A stretch of 43,596 nucleotides of DNA from a virus, in IMG/VR virus record IMGVR_UViG_3300018005_000023, positions 1 through 43,596 of that record. The stretch is one strand, 5' to 3'. The translations under genes and the position numbers were made by a program. The notes beneath the pieces were generated by a model. The model searched no databases, was not told the origin of the DNA, and worked only from the letters and a program-made list of their open reading frames with translations. Shown in pieces: positions 14,259-23,604 of the stretch. The number at the start of each line of letters is the position of its first letter. The stretch's first letter is position 1.

Positions 14259-17200
14259 TGGACTACAAGCGTCAGCAAAGCCGTTTCACCCAGAAGGGCA
14301 TCAAGCTCAACTGCCCTATAGATGCCGTGCCAGACGACCGCTTGGCCATCGGCACCAACGTGCGTCCGACGCAAGACGGAGCGCTGGGCATCCGACCCGC
14401 CATCGCCCCGTTCTTGGCCCCTTCCTCGTATCCCATCCACAGCCTGCGAGGCTTCAACGCAAACGGAGTGAACTACACTTTCTCCGGCGCGGGCTACAAC
14501 CTGTATCTGGGCAATGTCCTGGCAGACACGGGCTACAGCGGCAATCCGCTGACTTTTGCTTCCTACCAACCGCTGGCGGCGGTGCAACCGTTCTTGTACG
14601 TGGCGGACAGCGCGCGCTATAGCAAAGTGCGAGCTGCCGATAGGACGCGTTTCGCCGTGGGCACGCCGCCGCCGGGCAGCCCGCCGGATGCCGAACTGGG
14701 GTCGCCACTGTACTCAGTGGTGGATAACTTCGATTCCGCTGCCGAATGGACTGCGGGCGAGATTGCGGGAACGCCCGCCGACGCCTTGCGCGTGCCGACC
14801 GGGACCACTACCGCCGCCGTGCTGTACGACTCCAGCACCACCGGCTGGGCTTGTGTGGCCTTCAGTTCGCTCACCACGGACTGGTTGACCAAGGGTGCGC
14901 TGATCGGCATCGGCACCGAGGTGGCGGTCATCAGCGACATGATCCCGGCCGCCGCGACCAACGCCACCACGATTGCCGCTATCCAGTACGATTCGGGCAC
15001 GACTGGCGCGTGCTGCGTCGTGCTGACCTCGAATACCGCGCTGCTCGACCGCGATTCGCTGGTGCAGATGGGCAGCGAGTTCGTGCGGGTGCTTTCTGTA
15101 GCCTTGGGCGAAGATAACGCCGTCAGTTTCCGCTGCTCGACATCCGGCGCGCACGCTGCGGCGGAAGCAGTAGCGTTTTACGATAGCGCACGGATGTACC
15201 TGACAGCCAACCACCTCGCGGCGGAAAGCGTCACCGGCGGCTGCGTTACGGCGCTGTTCACGCCCACCAGCAGCACCAACGAAGTGGGCACGATCAGCGA
15301 AACCATCGCCTTGGACCTGTCGCAAATCAACAACCGCCCTATCACCGCCGACGATTGGATGCACATCAGCTTGGCTTTCGACACGCCGGGGAATCTGCTG
15401 ATGGTGCGAATCTTGCTGGACGTGGATGGGGTCAGCAACGACTTCCTGCACAACTACTACTGGGCGGAAATCACTTCCAATGTGCTGCAAGCGGCTTCGA
15501 CCGGCTCACAAAGCCTGCTGGCGGCGCAGCAAGGCGCCCTGACGCAGCAGGTGACTTCGGCGCAACTGGCGCAGATGACTTCGGCGGTACAACAGATTCA
15601 GCTAGCGCAAGCACAAATGGCCGCCGAAGGTCTACCGACAACCCAACTCACACAGCAGATCGCTTCTCTGCAGGCCCAGATTGCGGCAGCGGGCGGCATC
15701 TCCGGCGGCACGCAACTAGCCACCGGCTCCGGCGCATGGAGCGAAGTCTTCATCCCGATTTCCACGCTGCTGGCTAATCGTGTCGGCACCGACGTGACGC
15801 GCACCCTGGCCAACATCGCCGCTATTCGCGTTGAAGTGACCTGCAGCGCGGCAGTGAATATGTCGGCCGATTCGTGGTGGATTGGCGGCACCTACGGCCC
15901 CAATTGCCCCGGATCGATCTATCCCGACAACCCGATCAAGTATTGCTACCGCTATCGCTCCACTATCACCGGCGCACAGAGTACCTGGAGTCCGCTCAAC
16001 CGAGGTGGCCTGTTCCCCGAGCGGATGCCGGTGGTAGTGACGGGGGCGTGTAGCACGGACCTGCAGGTGGATACGGTAGACATCGCGCGAGTCGGAGCCA
16101 GCGTCAACGGCACGCCGGTGTATGCCACATCGATCCCCAATACCGGGACTACCTGGAGTTACGCCGACAACTACGCCGACGCGCAACTGGGCGACCAGAT
16201 CGAGCAAGTGGACTTCCAGCCCTGGCCGGTGCAGCAGAACCCGATCACCGGCACCTGCTCGGTCGTCGGCACAACCGTTTTCAGCACTTCGGTGGCGATC
16301 CCTGCCAATCTGTGCATCGGGACTGAAGTGCTCATCAACGGCGTGGCGACGGTGATTCGCGGGGCGCCGGGCGCGAACACGTTCCAGGTAGAGGACAACA
16401 TCGACACGGCAACTGGAGTTCCGTTCCAGATCAACAGCCCAACTACTTACGGCAATCCGCTGCCCTACCTGACGGGGCCGTATGACGAAACCTTCTTTGC
16501 TTGGGGCGACCCGATCAACCCAGGGCGGGTGTATTTCACAAACCGCACCAACCCGGAGACGGCCAACACCTCTAACTTCATCGACCTGACCAGCAGCGCC
16601 GAGCCGGGCATGGGTATTTGCACCTGGAACGGCTACGTCGTGGCCATGACTGCGAATCGCTTTTTCGCCGGGACTACGACTGGGAACGCGGCCAATCCCT
16701 ACTCGTTTGCTGAAACCAGCGTCGGGGCCGGGCTGCTGGTGCCGTGGTGCTTCGATACCGGCCCGCTGATCTTCTTCCTGTCGCGCAACGGCATCATGGC
16801 CACCGACTTGGGGCCGGCCAAGAGTCTGTCGGGCGACGATCTGTACCCATTCCTGCCGCACGAGGGGCAGCCGGGCGTGACTGTCAACGGCTACGAGCCG
16901 CCAATGCTTTACCCGGCGCCGCGGCTGTGCTACTGCAAGAATGGCTGGCTATACTTCGATTATCAGACTTCAAAGCTGCCATCTCCGCCGATCCCATCTC
17001 CGCCGTCTCCGCCATCTCCGCCACCTCCAGCTCCTCCTCCGCCACCTGGAAACACCTACACCTTGACCGTGATTAACGGGACGGGTAGCGGCACATACGC
17101 GGAAGGGGCCGTTGTCCCAATTGTGGCCACGTGCACACCGCCCTTCTCCGAGTGGACTGCGGCAGGAGATTACACGTCCGGCATTAGCAGCCCGACAGAC

Positions 17201-18004
17201 TCTTCAACGACGTTCACAATGCCCGCTGAAAACGCGACATTGACGGCGAATTGTTGTACGGTGGGCGCGACACTGACTCAATACGCCGTTGGGACGGGGT
17301 TCAGAGGGGCGTCTGGTACGGCTACCCTCGGGGCAGTCCCGACGGTAGGGAACATGCTGGTGCTCGCCATCATGAACAACGTAGGCGCCAATTTCGATTC
17401 AACAAATCTCGATGGTCTCGGGTGGATAAACGCGCTAGGAACTGGTCAACAGACAGAAGGTGGAAGTTTCAAGGGCAATGTTTATTACAAAGTAGCTGGA
17501 GTTGCCGAGCCGCAATCAGTTACGATCAACATGCAATCGGAGTTGGGATCTGTTGCTTTTGTAGTAATGGAATGGGCCGGCCTGAACGGGATAGACCAGA
17601 TTGCGTATAGAACAGACAACGAAATGTACACCGGAGGGCCTTTCTATGCCGAAACCGGGGTGGTCACTACAACAGCAGCAAACGAATTGGTAATTGCAAT
17701 AGCAGGCATTTCACTTCCAGGCGCACCTTACTGGGGGGCCTCTTCCTTTAACCAATTTGTGCAAAATTGGGTTTTGACTGGCCCTGTTAGCCCTGCCATG
17801 ACAGACATGACTGGAACCATCACGTATGGTGAAACCAGTGAAGGCGTTGAAGAGATAGAGCGTGGCATGGACGTGGCTTACGCAAATATCAATACGGTAG
17901 GAGGCTATGAGGCCACAGCGTATTACGGGGGGCAACCGTGGGGTTTAGTAAATTACCAAACGGCAATGATTGTCACTTTCCAGGCTGCTCCTTGTTCGGG
18001 ATAG
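14258..18004 (+). CDS. Large tail (nozzle-like) protein with grafted C-terminal adhesin domain
   Basis: The first ~900 of 1248 residues read as a T7 gp12/P22 gp10-like tail nozzle: 'NVRPTQDGALGIRPAIAPF', repeated 'IHSLRGF..NGVNYTFSGAG'-type propeller strands, and a late 'WNGYVVAMTANRFFAG...GIMATDLGP' section. Residues about 470-520 form a Gln/Ala-rich coiled coil. A Ser/Pro linker (908-931) then joins an InlB B-repeat-like segment (about 932-1003) and a beta-sandwich domain to the end ('GNMLVLAIMNNVG', 'VVMEWAGLNGID') of a kind common in bacterial secreted proteins. DNA beyond about 17340 is clearly less GC-rich than before, suggesting a transferred tip. It begins inside the preceding stop codon region. 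Confidence 0.75.
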   Translation: MDYKRQQSRFTQKGIKLNCPIDAVPDDRLAIGTNVRPTQDGALGIRPAIAPFLAPSSYPIHSLRGFNANGVNYTFSGAGYNLYLGNVLADTGYSGNPLTFASYQPLAAVQPFLYVADSARYSKVRAADRTRFAVGTPPPGSPPDAELGSPLYSVVDNFDSAAEWTAGEIAGTPADALRVPTGTTTAAVLYDSSTTGWACVAFSSLTTDWLTKGALIGIGTEVAVISDMIPAAATNATTIAAIQYDSGTTGACCVVLTSNTALLDRDSLVQMGSEFVRVLSVALGEDNAVSFRCSTSGAHAAAEAVAFYDSARMYLTANHLAAESVTGGCVTALFTPTSSTNEVGTISETIALDLSQINNRPITADDWMHISLAFDTPGNLLMVRILLDVDGVSNDFLHNYYWAEITSNVLQAASTGSQSLLAAQQGALTQQVTSAQLAQMTSAVQQIQLAQAQMAAEGLPTTQLTQQIASLQAQIAAAGGISGGTQLATGSGAWSEVFIPISTLLANRVGTDVTRTLANIAAIRVEVTCSAAVNMSADSWWIGGTYGPNCPGSIYPDNPIKYCYRYRSTITGAQSTWSPLNRGGLFPERMPVVVTGACSTDLQVDTVDIARVGASVNGTPVYATSIPNTGTTWSYADNYADAQLGDQIEQVDFQPWPVQQNPITGTCSVVGTTVFSTSVAIPANLCIGTEVLINGVATVIRGAPGANTFQVEDNIDTATGVPFQINSPTTYGNPLPYLTGPYDETFFAWGDPINPGRVYFTNRTNPETANTSNFIDLTSSAEPGMGICTWNGYVVAMTANRFFAGTTTGNAANPYSFAETSVGAGLLVPWCFDTGPLIFFLSRNGIMATDLGPAKSLSGDDLYPFLPHEGQPGVTVNGYEPPMLYPAPRLCYCKNGWLYFDYQTSKLPSPPIPSPPSPPSPPPPAPPPPPGNTYTLTVINGTGSGTYAEGAVVPIVATCTPPFSEWTAAGDYTSGISSPTDSSTTFTMPAENATLTANCCTVGATLTQYAVGTGFRGASGTATLGAVPTVGNMLVLAIMNNVGANFDSTNLDGLGWINALGTGQQTEGGSFKGNVYYKVAGVAEPQSVTINMQSELGSVAFVVMEWAGLNGIDQIAYRTDNEMYTGGPFYAETGVVTTTAANELVIAIAGISLPGAPYWGASSFNQFVQNWVLTGPVSPAMTDMTGTITYGETSEGVEEIERGMDVAYANINTVGGYEATAYYGGQPWGLVNYQTAMIVTFQAAPCSG
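16979..17050 (+). repeat. Ser/Pro linker repeat in tail protein
   Basis: About eight copies of a CCxTCT/CCxCCx-type 6-base unit encode a proline-serine linker ('PSPPSPPSPPPP' core). It joins the nozzle-like body of the 14258-18004 product to its adhesin-like tip and could expand or contract by slippage. Confidence 0.8.
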
Positions 18005-18008
18005 ACTT

Positions 18009-18197
18009 ATGGAACAAGTCAACCAGCACATCCAGATCCGATTGCGAATCCCTGGTCTCAAAGCTCCAGTGGGGCTGGGGACTGCGGTGGCTCGGGTGAC
18101 TAAGAGCGTGGGGATCTCGCCCTGCGGCGGGTGTGCGAAGAGAGCGGCAGCGTTGGACAAGCGCGTGCTTCTGACTCCCCGGCGAGGTGAGAAATGA
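18009..18197 (+). CDS. Small conserved phage protein with CGGC motif
   Basis: The product is 62 residues from the ATG at 18009. It has the pattern 'GLGTAVARVTKSVGISPCGG' followed by 'CAKRAAALDKRV', matching small phage proteins with a 'G.G....k.....lGi.pC.gC..Ra..LN' signature. The two cysteines may bind metal with unseen partners or form a disulfide. It overlaps the next start (ATGA). It is commonly found near tail genes; function unknown. Confidence 0.75.
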   Translation: MEQVNQHIQIRLRIPGLKAPVGLGTAVARVTKSVGISPCGGCAKRAAALDKRVLLTPRRGEK

Positions 18198-19036
18198 GTA
18201 CCACGTATCCGCGCACGCTGGCCATTAACCTGCTGAACCCCGGCTGGTGGGCCGATCTCTACACCCCCGCGGTGACGCTGCACCAGCAGAGCGAAGACCG
18301 AGACAGCATTGTGACCCTGGTGGGCTGCGCGGACGGGACGATCCAACAGTTTGCCGATTTGGCGGCCGATACCGGCGGGCCGATTGAGTGCCAGGTGCGC
18401 GGGAATGCTTCGACGTTCGGCGATTTCCGGGCGGCCAAGCAACTAGAGGACGTGTTTGTTGACTGCGACGCGGCCGCGACCGACGACGGGATCACGGTCA
18501 CACTGCTAGCTGACAACTGGTCAACTGCGATCCTGCAGGAGATTCTAACCGGCGCGCGCAGCGTCAGCCGCCTGCCGATGAGCAACCCAGCGGATTACGG
18601 CATTTTCAACGTCAATGCGGCGCTCGATTTCTTCTGGAGCGGGCCGGGCCTGCTGTATGGCTGCGAGTTGACGGCGCTGCTCGTGCCGGTATCGGTGACG
18701 CGGTTCGCGCCACAACCCACTTCCCACGGCCTGCAGGGCTACCACAGCGTGCGCGAGGTGCGCCCCTTGGTGCAGGGTAGCGGGACGTGCGTGATCGCCG
18801 CAGCGTGCGAATTTGGCTCATTCAGCCTAGTTGTGGCACTGACCGGCGCCCTGCAGAAGTTGTACTTGCCCTGCCCACCCAACAAGGGGATGCTGTACGG
18901 CTGGACGGTCACCGGCGCCCCAGTGCGCGTGTACGAGCCGGATTTCGAGGTTTTGGTGAAAGCTTGGGGCAGCGACAGCCCGTTCCAGATTGTGCGGCCC
19001 TTCGGCGAGCAAGGCTCCGCAGGAGGCATGGTATGA
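18194..19036 (+). CDS. Hypothetical tail protein
   Basis: This 280-residue, beta-rich protein has 'RTLAINLLNPGWWADLYTPA' at its start and 'MLYGWTVTGAPVRVYEPDF' near its end. It is overlapped by four bases at both ends by its neighbours, so the three genes 18009-20382 are coupled. Position between the nozzle-like and fibre-like genes suggests a tail accessory or fibre-attachment protein. No family recognised. Confidence 0.7.
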   Translation: MSTTYPRTLAINLLNPGWWADLYTPAVTLHQQSEDRDSIVTLVGCADGTIQQFADLAADTGGPIECQVRGNASTFGDFRAAKQLEDVFVDCDAAATDDGITVTLLADNWSTAILQEILTGARSVSRLPMSNPADYGIFNVNAALDFFWSGPGLLYGCELTALLVPVSVTRFAPQPTSHGLQGYHSVREVRPLVQGSGTCVIAAACEFGSFSLVVALTGALQKLYLPCPPNKGMLYGWTVTGAPVRVYEPDFEVLVKAWGSDSPFQIVRPFGEQGSAGGMV

Positions 19037-20382
19037 GCGGCTTGGGCAACAAGTCGTTCCAGGGCTTCGGGCTGCCGGCCGACGCCGCCCGTCGGCTGGA
19101 CGATCTGGCGCGGCAGGTCGGTTCCCTGCAAAAGGAACTGGCGGCACAGAAGGCCGCTGCAGCCGCTACTACCGCCGCGGCGCTGGCGCTTCCTGCTGCG
19201 CCCTCCACCGTAGCTCAGAACCTGACCAATGCCATTGGGAAGGCTTCCTCCGGGCAGCCGACTACGATTCCCAGCGTCACTGCACTGCCATCCAGTACTA
19301 GCCCGCTGGCCTACGACGGCTCCGTAGTTTTCTACAACGGGCGACTGTATCGCTACACAGCCAAGACTAGTACTTGGGCACTAGTGAGCGGCGAGGATCT
19401 TGTCCCCGGCACTTATGGCGACAGCACCGACGTGGCGCAGATTGTCGTCGGCCCGGATGGGGTGATTTCCAGCATCACCGCCGTGGCCATCGCAGGCTTC
19501 GGAGGCTCTGGCACATTCAGCGAGATCATTTTCCCTGGCACTTCTCACTCGTTGATCGTTACAGTCGATCCGGCAACAGGCGCCTGGACGTGGACTTTCC
19601 CGCTCAATGCAGGCTCGAATCATCAGATATTGCAGACTGACGGCAGTGGCAACACATCTTGGACAGGAGCACCTACCATTGCTGCTACGAACATTACTGG
19701 GCTGCCAGTAGGAATACCTACAGGGGGAACAACCGGGCAGTCTTTGACTAAGAATTCTAATACAGCCTACGACGTAGTGTGGGCTACAGTTTCTGGAGGC
19801 GGCGCAAGTTTTCCTTGGATGCCGACCTTCACGCCGCCAGTAGCGGCAGATTTTTCGTGGGTCAATCAAGGGACCGCGACGCTTGATAGTTCAAATCCAG
19901 CTTGTATATATCTCACGGCACCGGCCGCTGGTAACAACTTGCGCATTTTGAAACAGGCATTGAGCGGTTCCAAGACCCTGACGGTTGGTTATTCTGCTCT
20001 ATTTCTTAACCTTGGCTATCAAGGGCGCGGGGTTGTCCTTTATGATAGCTCGCTGGGGAAAGCCGTTACCTTTTTACTTGTAAGCGTCAGTAACTTAATT
20101 GGTTACTACGTGTCGGAGTTTACTTCTGTGTCAAGTGGAGGTAGCGATATTTTTTCCTCATTGACAACCCAACCTCCATGCATAGCATGGATGCGTATAG
20201 TGTACACCTCTGTATCCAATGTGCTGTTTCAATTTTCCATGGACGGCGCTCATTGGAAGGACCTAACAACGGCTTTTGATTTCTCGGCTTTCTTCACTCC
20301 TGATTCTATTGGGTTTTGCGTGAATCCAAATGCTGGGCCTTATGATACTGATATGGCGGTTGTGAGTTTTACCCTAGCGTAG
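19033..20382 (+). CDS. Tail fibre-like protein with lectin-like tip
   Basis: The product is 449 residues from the ATG at 19033, with AGGAGG upstream. The N-terminus is helical ('DDLARQVGSLQKELAAQKAA', trimer-type coiled coil). The middle has the short repeats typical of fibres: 'VVFYNGRLYRYTAKTSTWAL', 'GSNHQILQTDGSGNTSWT', 'GGTTGQSLTKNSNTAYD'. The last ~180 residues form a beta-sandwich resembling concanavalin-like domains ('RGVVLYDSS', 'DSIGFCVNPN'). The DNA for that last part (from about 19690) is noticeably AT-richer than the first part, as in a swapped receptor-binding tip. No signal peptide is present, unlike the four genes after it. Confidence 0.75.
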   Translation: MSGLGNKSFQGFGLPADAARRLDDLARQVGSLQKELAAQKAAAAATTAAALALPAAPSTVAQNLTNAIGKASSGQPTTIPSVTALPSSTSPLAYDGSVVFYNGRLYRYTAKTSTWALVSGEDLVPGTYGDSTDVAQIVVGPDGVISSITAVAIAGFGGSGTFSEIIFPGTSHSLIVTVDPATGAWTWTFPLNAGSNHQILQTDGSGNTSWTGAPTIAATNITGLPVGIPTGGTTGQSLTKNSNTAYDVVWATVSGGGASFPWMPTFTPPVAADFSWVNQGTATLDSSNPACIYLTAPAAGNNLRILKQALSGSKTLTVGYSALFLNLGYQGRGVVLYDSSLGKAVTFLLVSVSNLIGYYVSEFTSVSSGGSDIFSSLTTQPPCIAWMRIVYTSVSNVLFQFSMDGAHWKDLTTAFDFSAFFTPDSIGFCVNPNAGPYDTDMAVVSFTLA

Positions 20383-20395
20383 GAAGGAACCAATC

Positions 20396-22420
20396 ATGCG
20401 GCGTAAGTCAATTCTCAATGCGATTCTGGCGGGGCTGATGGTGCTGGCGACCGCCTCCGCCGGGCAGCGCATCCAGGGCTGGTGCGAAAAGGGCGGGCAG
20501 GCCGTCAATGTAGTCGGATACCTGTCTTCCGCCGCTACGCCGGTCCAGCGCTCCTACCCATCCTGCACGGTCACGGTTTACGTCACGGGCAGCGGTGGGA
20601 CGTTGGCCTCAATCTATTCCGACAGTAGCGGTGGCACGCTGCATTCCAACCCGTTCACCGCCGATTCGACGGGACATTGGTACTTCTACCTGTCGCCCTC
20701 TGGCCAGCATGTCGATGTGCAAATCTCGGGCACCGGGCTGACACCCTTCACGCTTCTGGCGGATGTGGGCAGCTATACGACTGTCTACAACGTGAAAGAC
20801 TACGGCGCCAAGGGAGACGCGACCACGGATGACACCACCGCCATCAACGCGGCCATCACCTATGTGGCCGCCAATGGCTGCGGAACGGTGTTTTTCCCTC
20901 CTGGGGTCTACATGGTGAGCACCACCGCGAGCACGGTTGCTATTAGCCTTGCGAGCTGCGTGGACCTGCAAGGGGAGTCTACGGATTCGTCCATAATCAG
21001 GCTCAAGAACGCTACCTTGAACCATGACCTGATTCTTGGCTCGGCGATCAACAATGTCACGATCAGCAACCTCACGATAGACCAGAATAACGCCCCGACC
21101 GTGACCGCCGGGTATGCCCCCGTTGCCTGCGCCAGTTGCACCTACTTTACCCTCAAGGACAGCGCAATCATAAATATGGATTTTCATGGGTTAGGGCTTA
21201 GCGCCGGGTCGAACAACGACATCAACCATAATGTCTTCAGCCGCACGAACCCCTGGGCTACCTGTACCGGGACCGCTACCACCTCCGGGACTACTGTGAC
21301 TCGGGTGAGCGGATGCTCATTTGGTGATTGGAGAATTTCTGCCGGCGGCGGGAGCATGTGGATCAACAGCGGAATGTATAGCATGTCTTCCATCAACAGC
21401 CCTCCCGGAACAATCACTATCACGCCTTCGACCACCACGCAGACCAGCCCGGTTCCGTTCATTATCCAAGTAGGAGGAGGAATATCGTTCTCCGCCGGTG
21501 TGCAGAAATCTTACTTCCGAAATAACTACCTCTACGGCCTAGACATGGACATGACGGTCATCGATTCTGAAATCTCAGGCAACATCATCGACGACATGAA
21601 TTACGGATCTGGGATCGTGACGGAATGTGACTATCGCAACAGAAACAGTATCATCCGCAACAATCATATCTTTGCTGATGCGAGTTCTCCGGTTTACTCC
21701 ACGGCATCGTGCATCGAGACTTGGGGGTTCGCATACTTAGTCGAGGGAAACATTTGCCATGGCCAGTCAGGGCCAGGGATTGACGTTGGGGGACAGGGCA
21801 GTATTGTAGCCAATAACATTGCTTATGACAATGGCCAGCTTATCACAATCTCTCCTACCTCGACCTACTCGGGTTTTACGGCGCGCGCATCTACGCCGCA
21901 TACCCCTATCTCCGCCCCGCTGACCTACAGCTCAGGGTGCTTGAGTTGCGATTACTGCACCTTCAGCAACAACTCAGCTTACAATGACATCCCCGCCACC
22001 GGAACGCAATACTATGGTTTTCGTGTTGAAACGGCGGGAGGTTACACTTCTGTTGGGGTAACATCAGTTGGGAATTCCTGGCAGGGTTCGACCGCTGGCG
22101 CACCGGAGTCCATACCCGCTGGAGTCAGCACGTTTGCCGAATCCCGGCCGCAGTTCTCAGGAGCCAAATCTTGGACACCGGGAACGATTACTAACGGGTC
22201 CCGAGTCACCACTACTACAACCGTAACCGGCGCCCAGTTGGGTTCCCAGGTTACAGCCGGGTTCAGTCTGGACCTGCAAGGTGCTACCATCACGGCCTAC
22301 GTGAATGCAGCTGACACTGTAACCTTGGTCATTCAAAACAGCAGCGGGTCTTCGGTCACACTAGGAGCGGGCACGGCGTTCGTGACCGTCACTCTACCCC
22401 AGAACTATGCTAACTATTAG
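20396..22420 (+). CDS. Pectate-lyase-like beta-helix protein with signal peptide (tail spike-like)
   Basis: The 674-residue product starts with 'MRRKSILNAILAGLMVLATA' then SAGQ: a clean Sec signal peptide with AxA-type cleavage at about 22-23. After a small beta domain, residues about 130-155 show the pectate-lyase superfamily start, 'VYNVKDYGAKGDATTDDTTA', followed by parallel beta-helix turns ('NNVTISNLTIDQNN', 'NSIIRNNHIFA'). Such folds are used by phage tailspikes to bind or cut polysaccharide. Cys-x-x-Cys pairs (CASC, CLSC, CDYC) suggest disulfides, fitting an exported protein. AAGGAA precedes the ATG. Catalytic residues cannot be assigned. Confidence 0.78.
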   Translation: MRRKSILNAILAGLMVLATASAGQRIQGWCEKGGQAVNVVGYLSSAATPVQRSYPSCTVTVYVTGSGGTLASIYSDSSGGTLHSNPFTADSTGHWYFYLSPSGQHVDVQISGTGLTPFTLLADVGSYTTVYNVKDYGAKGDATTDDTTAINAAITYVAANGCGTVFFPPGVYMVSTTASTVAISLASCVDLQGESTDSSIIRLKNATLNHDLILGSAINNVTISNLTIDQNNAPTVTAGYAPVACASCTYFTLKDSAIINMDFHGLGLSAGSNNDINHNVFSRTNPWATCTGTATTSGTTVTRVSGCSFGDWRISAGGGSMWINSGMYSMSSINSPPGTITITPSTTTQTSPVPFIIQVGGGISFSAGVQKSYFRNNYLYGLDMDMTVIDSEISGNIIDDMNYGSGIVTECDYRNRNSIIRNNHIFADASSPVYSTASCIETWGFAYLVEGNICHGQSGPGIDVGGQGSIVANNIAYDNGQLITISPTSTYSGFTARASTPHTPISAPLTYSSGCLSCDYCTFSNNSAYNDIPATGTQYYGFRVETAGGYTSVGVTSVGNSWQGSTAGAPESIPAGVSTFAESRPQFSGAKSWTPGTITNGSRVTTTTTVTGAQLGSQVTAGFSLDLQGATITAYVNAADTVTLVIQNSSGSSVTLGAGTAFVTVTLPQNYANY

Positions 22421-22439
22421 GAACACAAGAAGGCACATC

Positions 22440-23603
22440 ATGAAAACTCTGATTCTCTTCGTTCTATTCGCTGCCGCGGCGCTAGGCCAAATCTGGTACC
22501 CAGGGGTGTTTATTGCGGGCACTCCTCCCGGCGGGATCGGGGCCGCGTGCACTGCAACCACATACGGGTATCTCAATTCATCTGGACAAGTCATTACCTG
22601 CCAGAGTAACGCGTGGACGGTCGTAACCGGCAGCGGTTCTATGACATGGCCCGGTGGGGCTGGTTTCGCATTGTATGGAGGCTCAAGTGCTTGGGGAACA
22701 AGTTTTGTCCCGGCCTCTACGGCGGTTCCATTTGGCAATGGGACTACGTTCCTTCAGGATGCGACCAACTTCAACTATGTGACCGGGACTCACGCCTTGA
22801 CCATCACCGGGCCGATGAGGGCAGCTAGCTTCGGGACAGGGGCTACGGCGCTTTCTGCGAGTGGTGGGGAACAGACTCTCGGCTCGGCTTGTCCCGGAAC
22901 CCAAACCTACGACACTTGGTTCTTCTCTTCCGCTAATCACATCCCGCAGTTCTGCCTTGGGAGCGGGACGACCGTGGTGGCAACAGATGTAGTCCCTCTC
23001 GCAGCTCCTGGTTCGGATCATAAATGGGTCTTCTACGTGGACAATACTGGGACGCAGCAACGCACACAGCCCGCGATGGGCGACATTAGCGGAACGCTTG
23101 GGTTGGCGGCAGGCGGAACCAATGTCGATCTGTCCTCTGCCGGCGGGACGGTGAATACGAACGGTACTCAGCTTCTCCACGACAACGCCTCCCATGTGAT
23201 TTCCTCATCTGCTCTGATTACTCAAGACATCCCAACCGCTCATGTGACGCGCACGGTCGTTTTCACTGATATCGCTCCGGTAGTTGGGGATGACGGGCTA
23301 ATCACCGTCCTGAATCCGGCAACAGCAATCCACCTAACCAAAGTGAGTTGCGGTCAAACAGGAGCCACCTCGATTGTTGTCAATCTCGTTAAGGCAACCT
23401 ACTCTTTGCTGGGGACGGATATGACAGTAACGGCAGGCGACATCAACACAGTCACTACGAGCACTTTCCTGAATGGGAACTCTCAGTGCGGAGGCACAAC
23501 CTCCTGCGCGGTGGCTGCGCATGCGCCGGTTACGGTGCATATTGGGACGAATACGGGCACTGCAACAACCTTGGCGTGCAGTATTGATTACACGGTGGAC
23601 TAG
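22440..23603 (+). CDS. Fibre-like protein with signal peptide
   Basis: The product is 387 residues from the ATG at 22440 (the longer open frame starts in the preceding gene). 'MKTLILFVLFAAAALG' is a Sec leader, cleaved near Gly16-Gln17. The rest is beta-rich and repetitive like fibres ('GNGTTFLQDATNFNYVTGTH', 'ALTITGPMRAASFGTG', 'HASHV'-type segments), ending in a Cys-containing domain ('VSCGQTGATS', 'QCGGTTSCAVAAH'). It probably forms a surface or fibre component. The pattern of paired cysteines fits an oxidising compartment. No specific family recognised. Confidence 0.7.
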   Translation: MKTLILFVLFAAAALGQIWYPGVFIAGTPPGGIGAACTATTYGYLNSSGQVITCQSNAWTVVTGSGSMTWPGGAGFALYGGSSAWGTSFVPASTAVPFGNGTTFLQDATNFNYVTGTHALTITGPMRAASFGTGATALSASGGEQTLGSACPGTQTYDTWFFSSANHIPQFCLGSGTTVVATDVVPLAAPGSDHKWVFYVDNTGTQQRTQPAMGDISGTLGLAAGGTNVDLSSAGGTVNTNGTQLLHDNASHVISSSALITQDIPTAHVTRTVVFTDIAPVVGDDGLITVLNPATAIHLTKVSCGQTGATSIVVNLVKATYSLLGTDMTVTAGDINTVTTSTFLNGNSQCGGTTSCAVAAHAPVTVHIGTNTGTATTLACSIDYTVD

Positions 23604-23604
23604 C

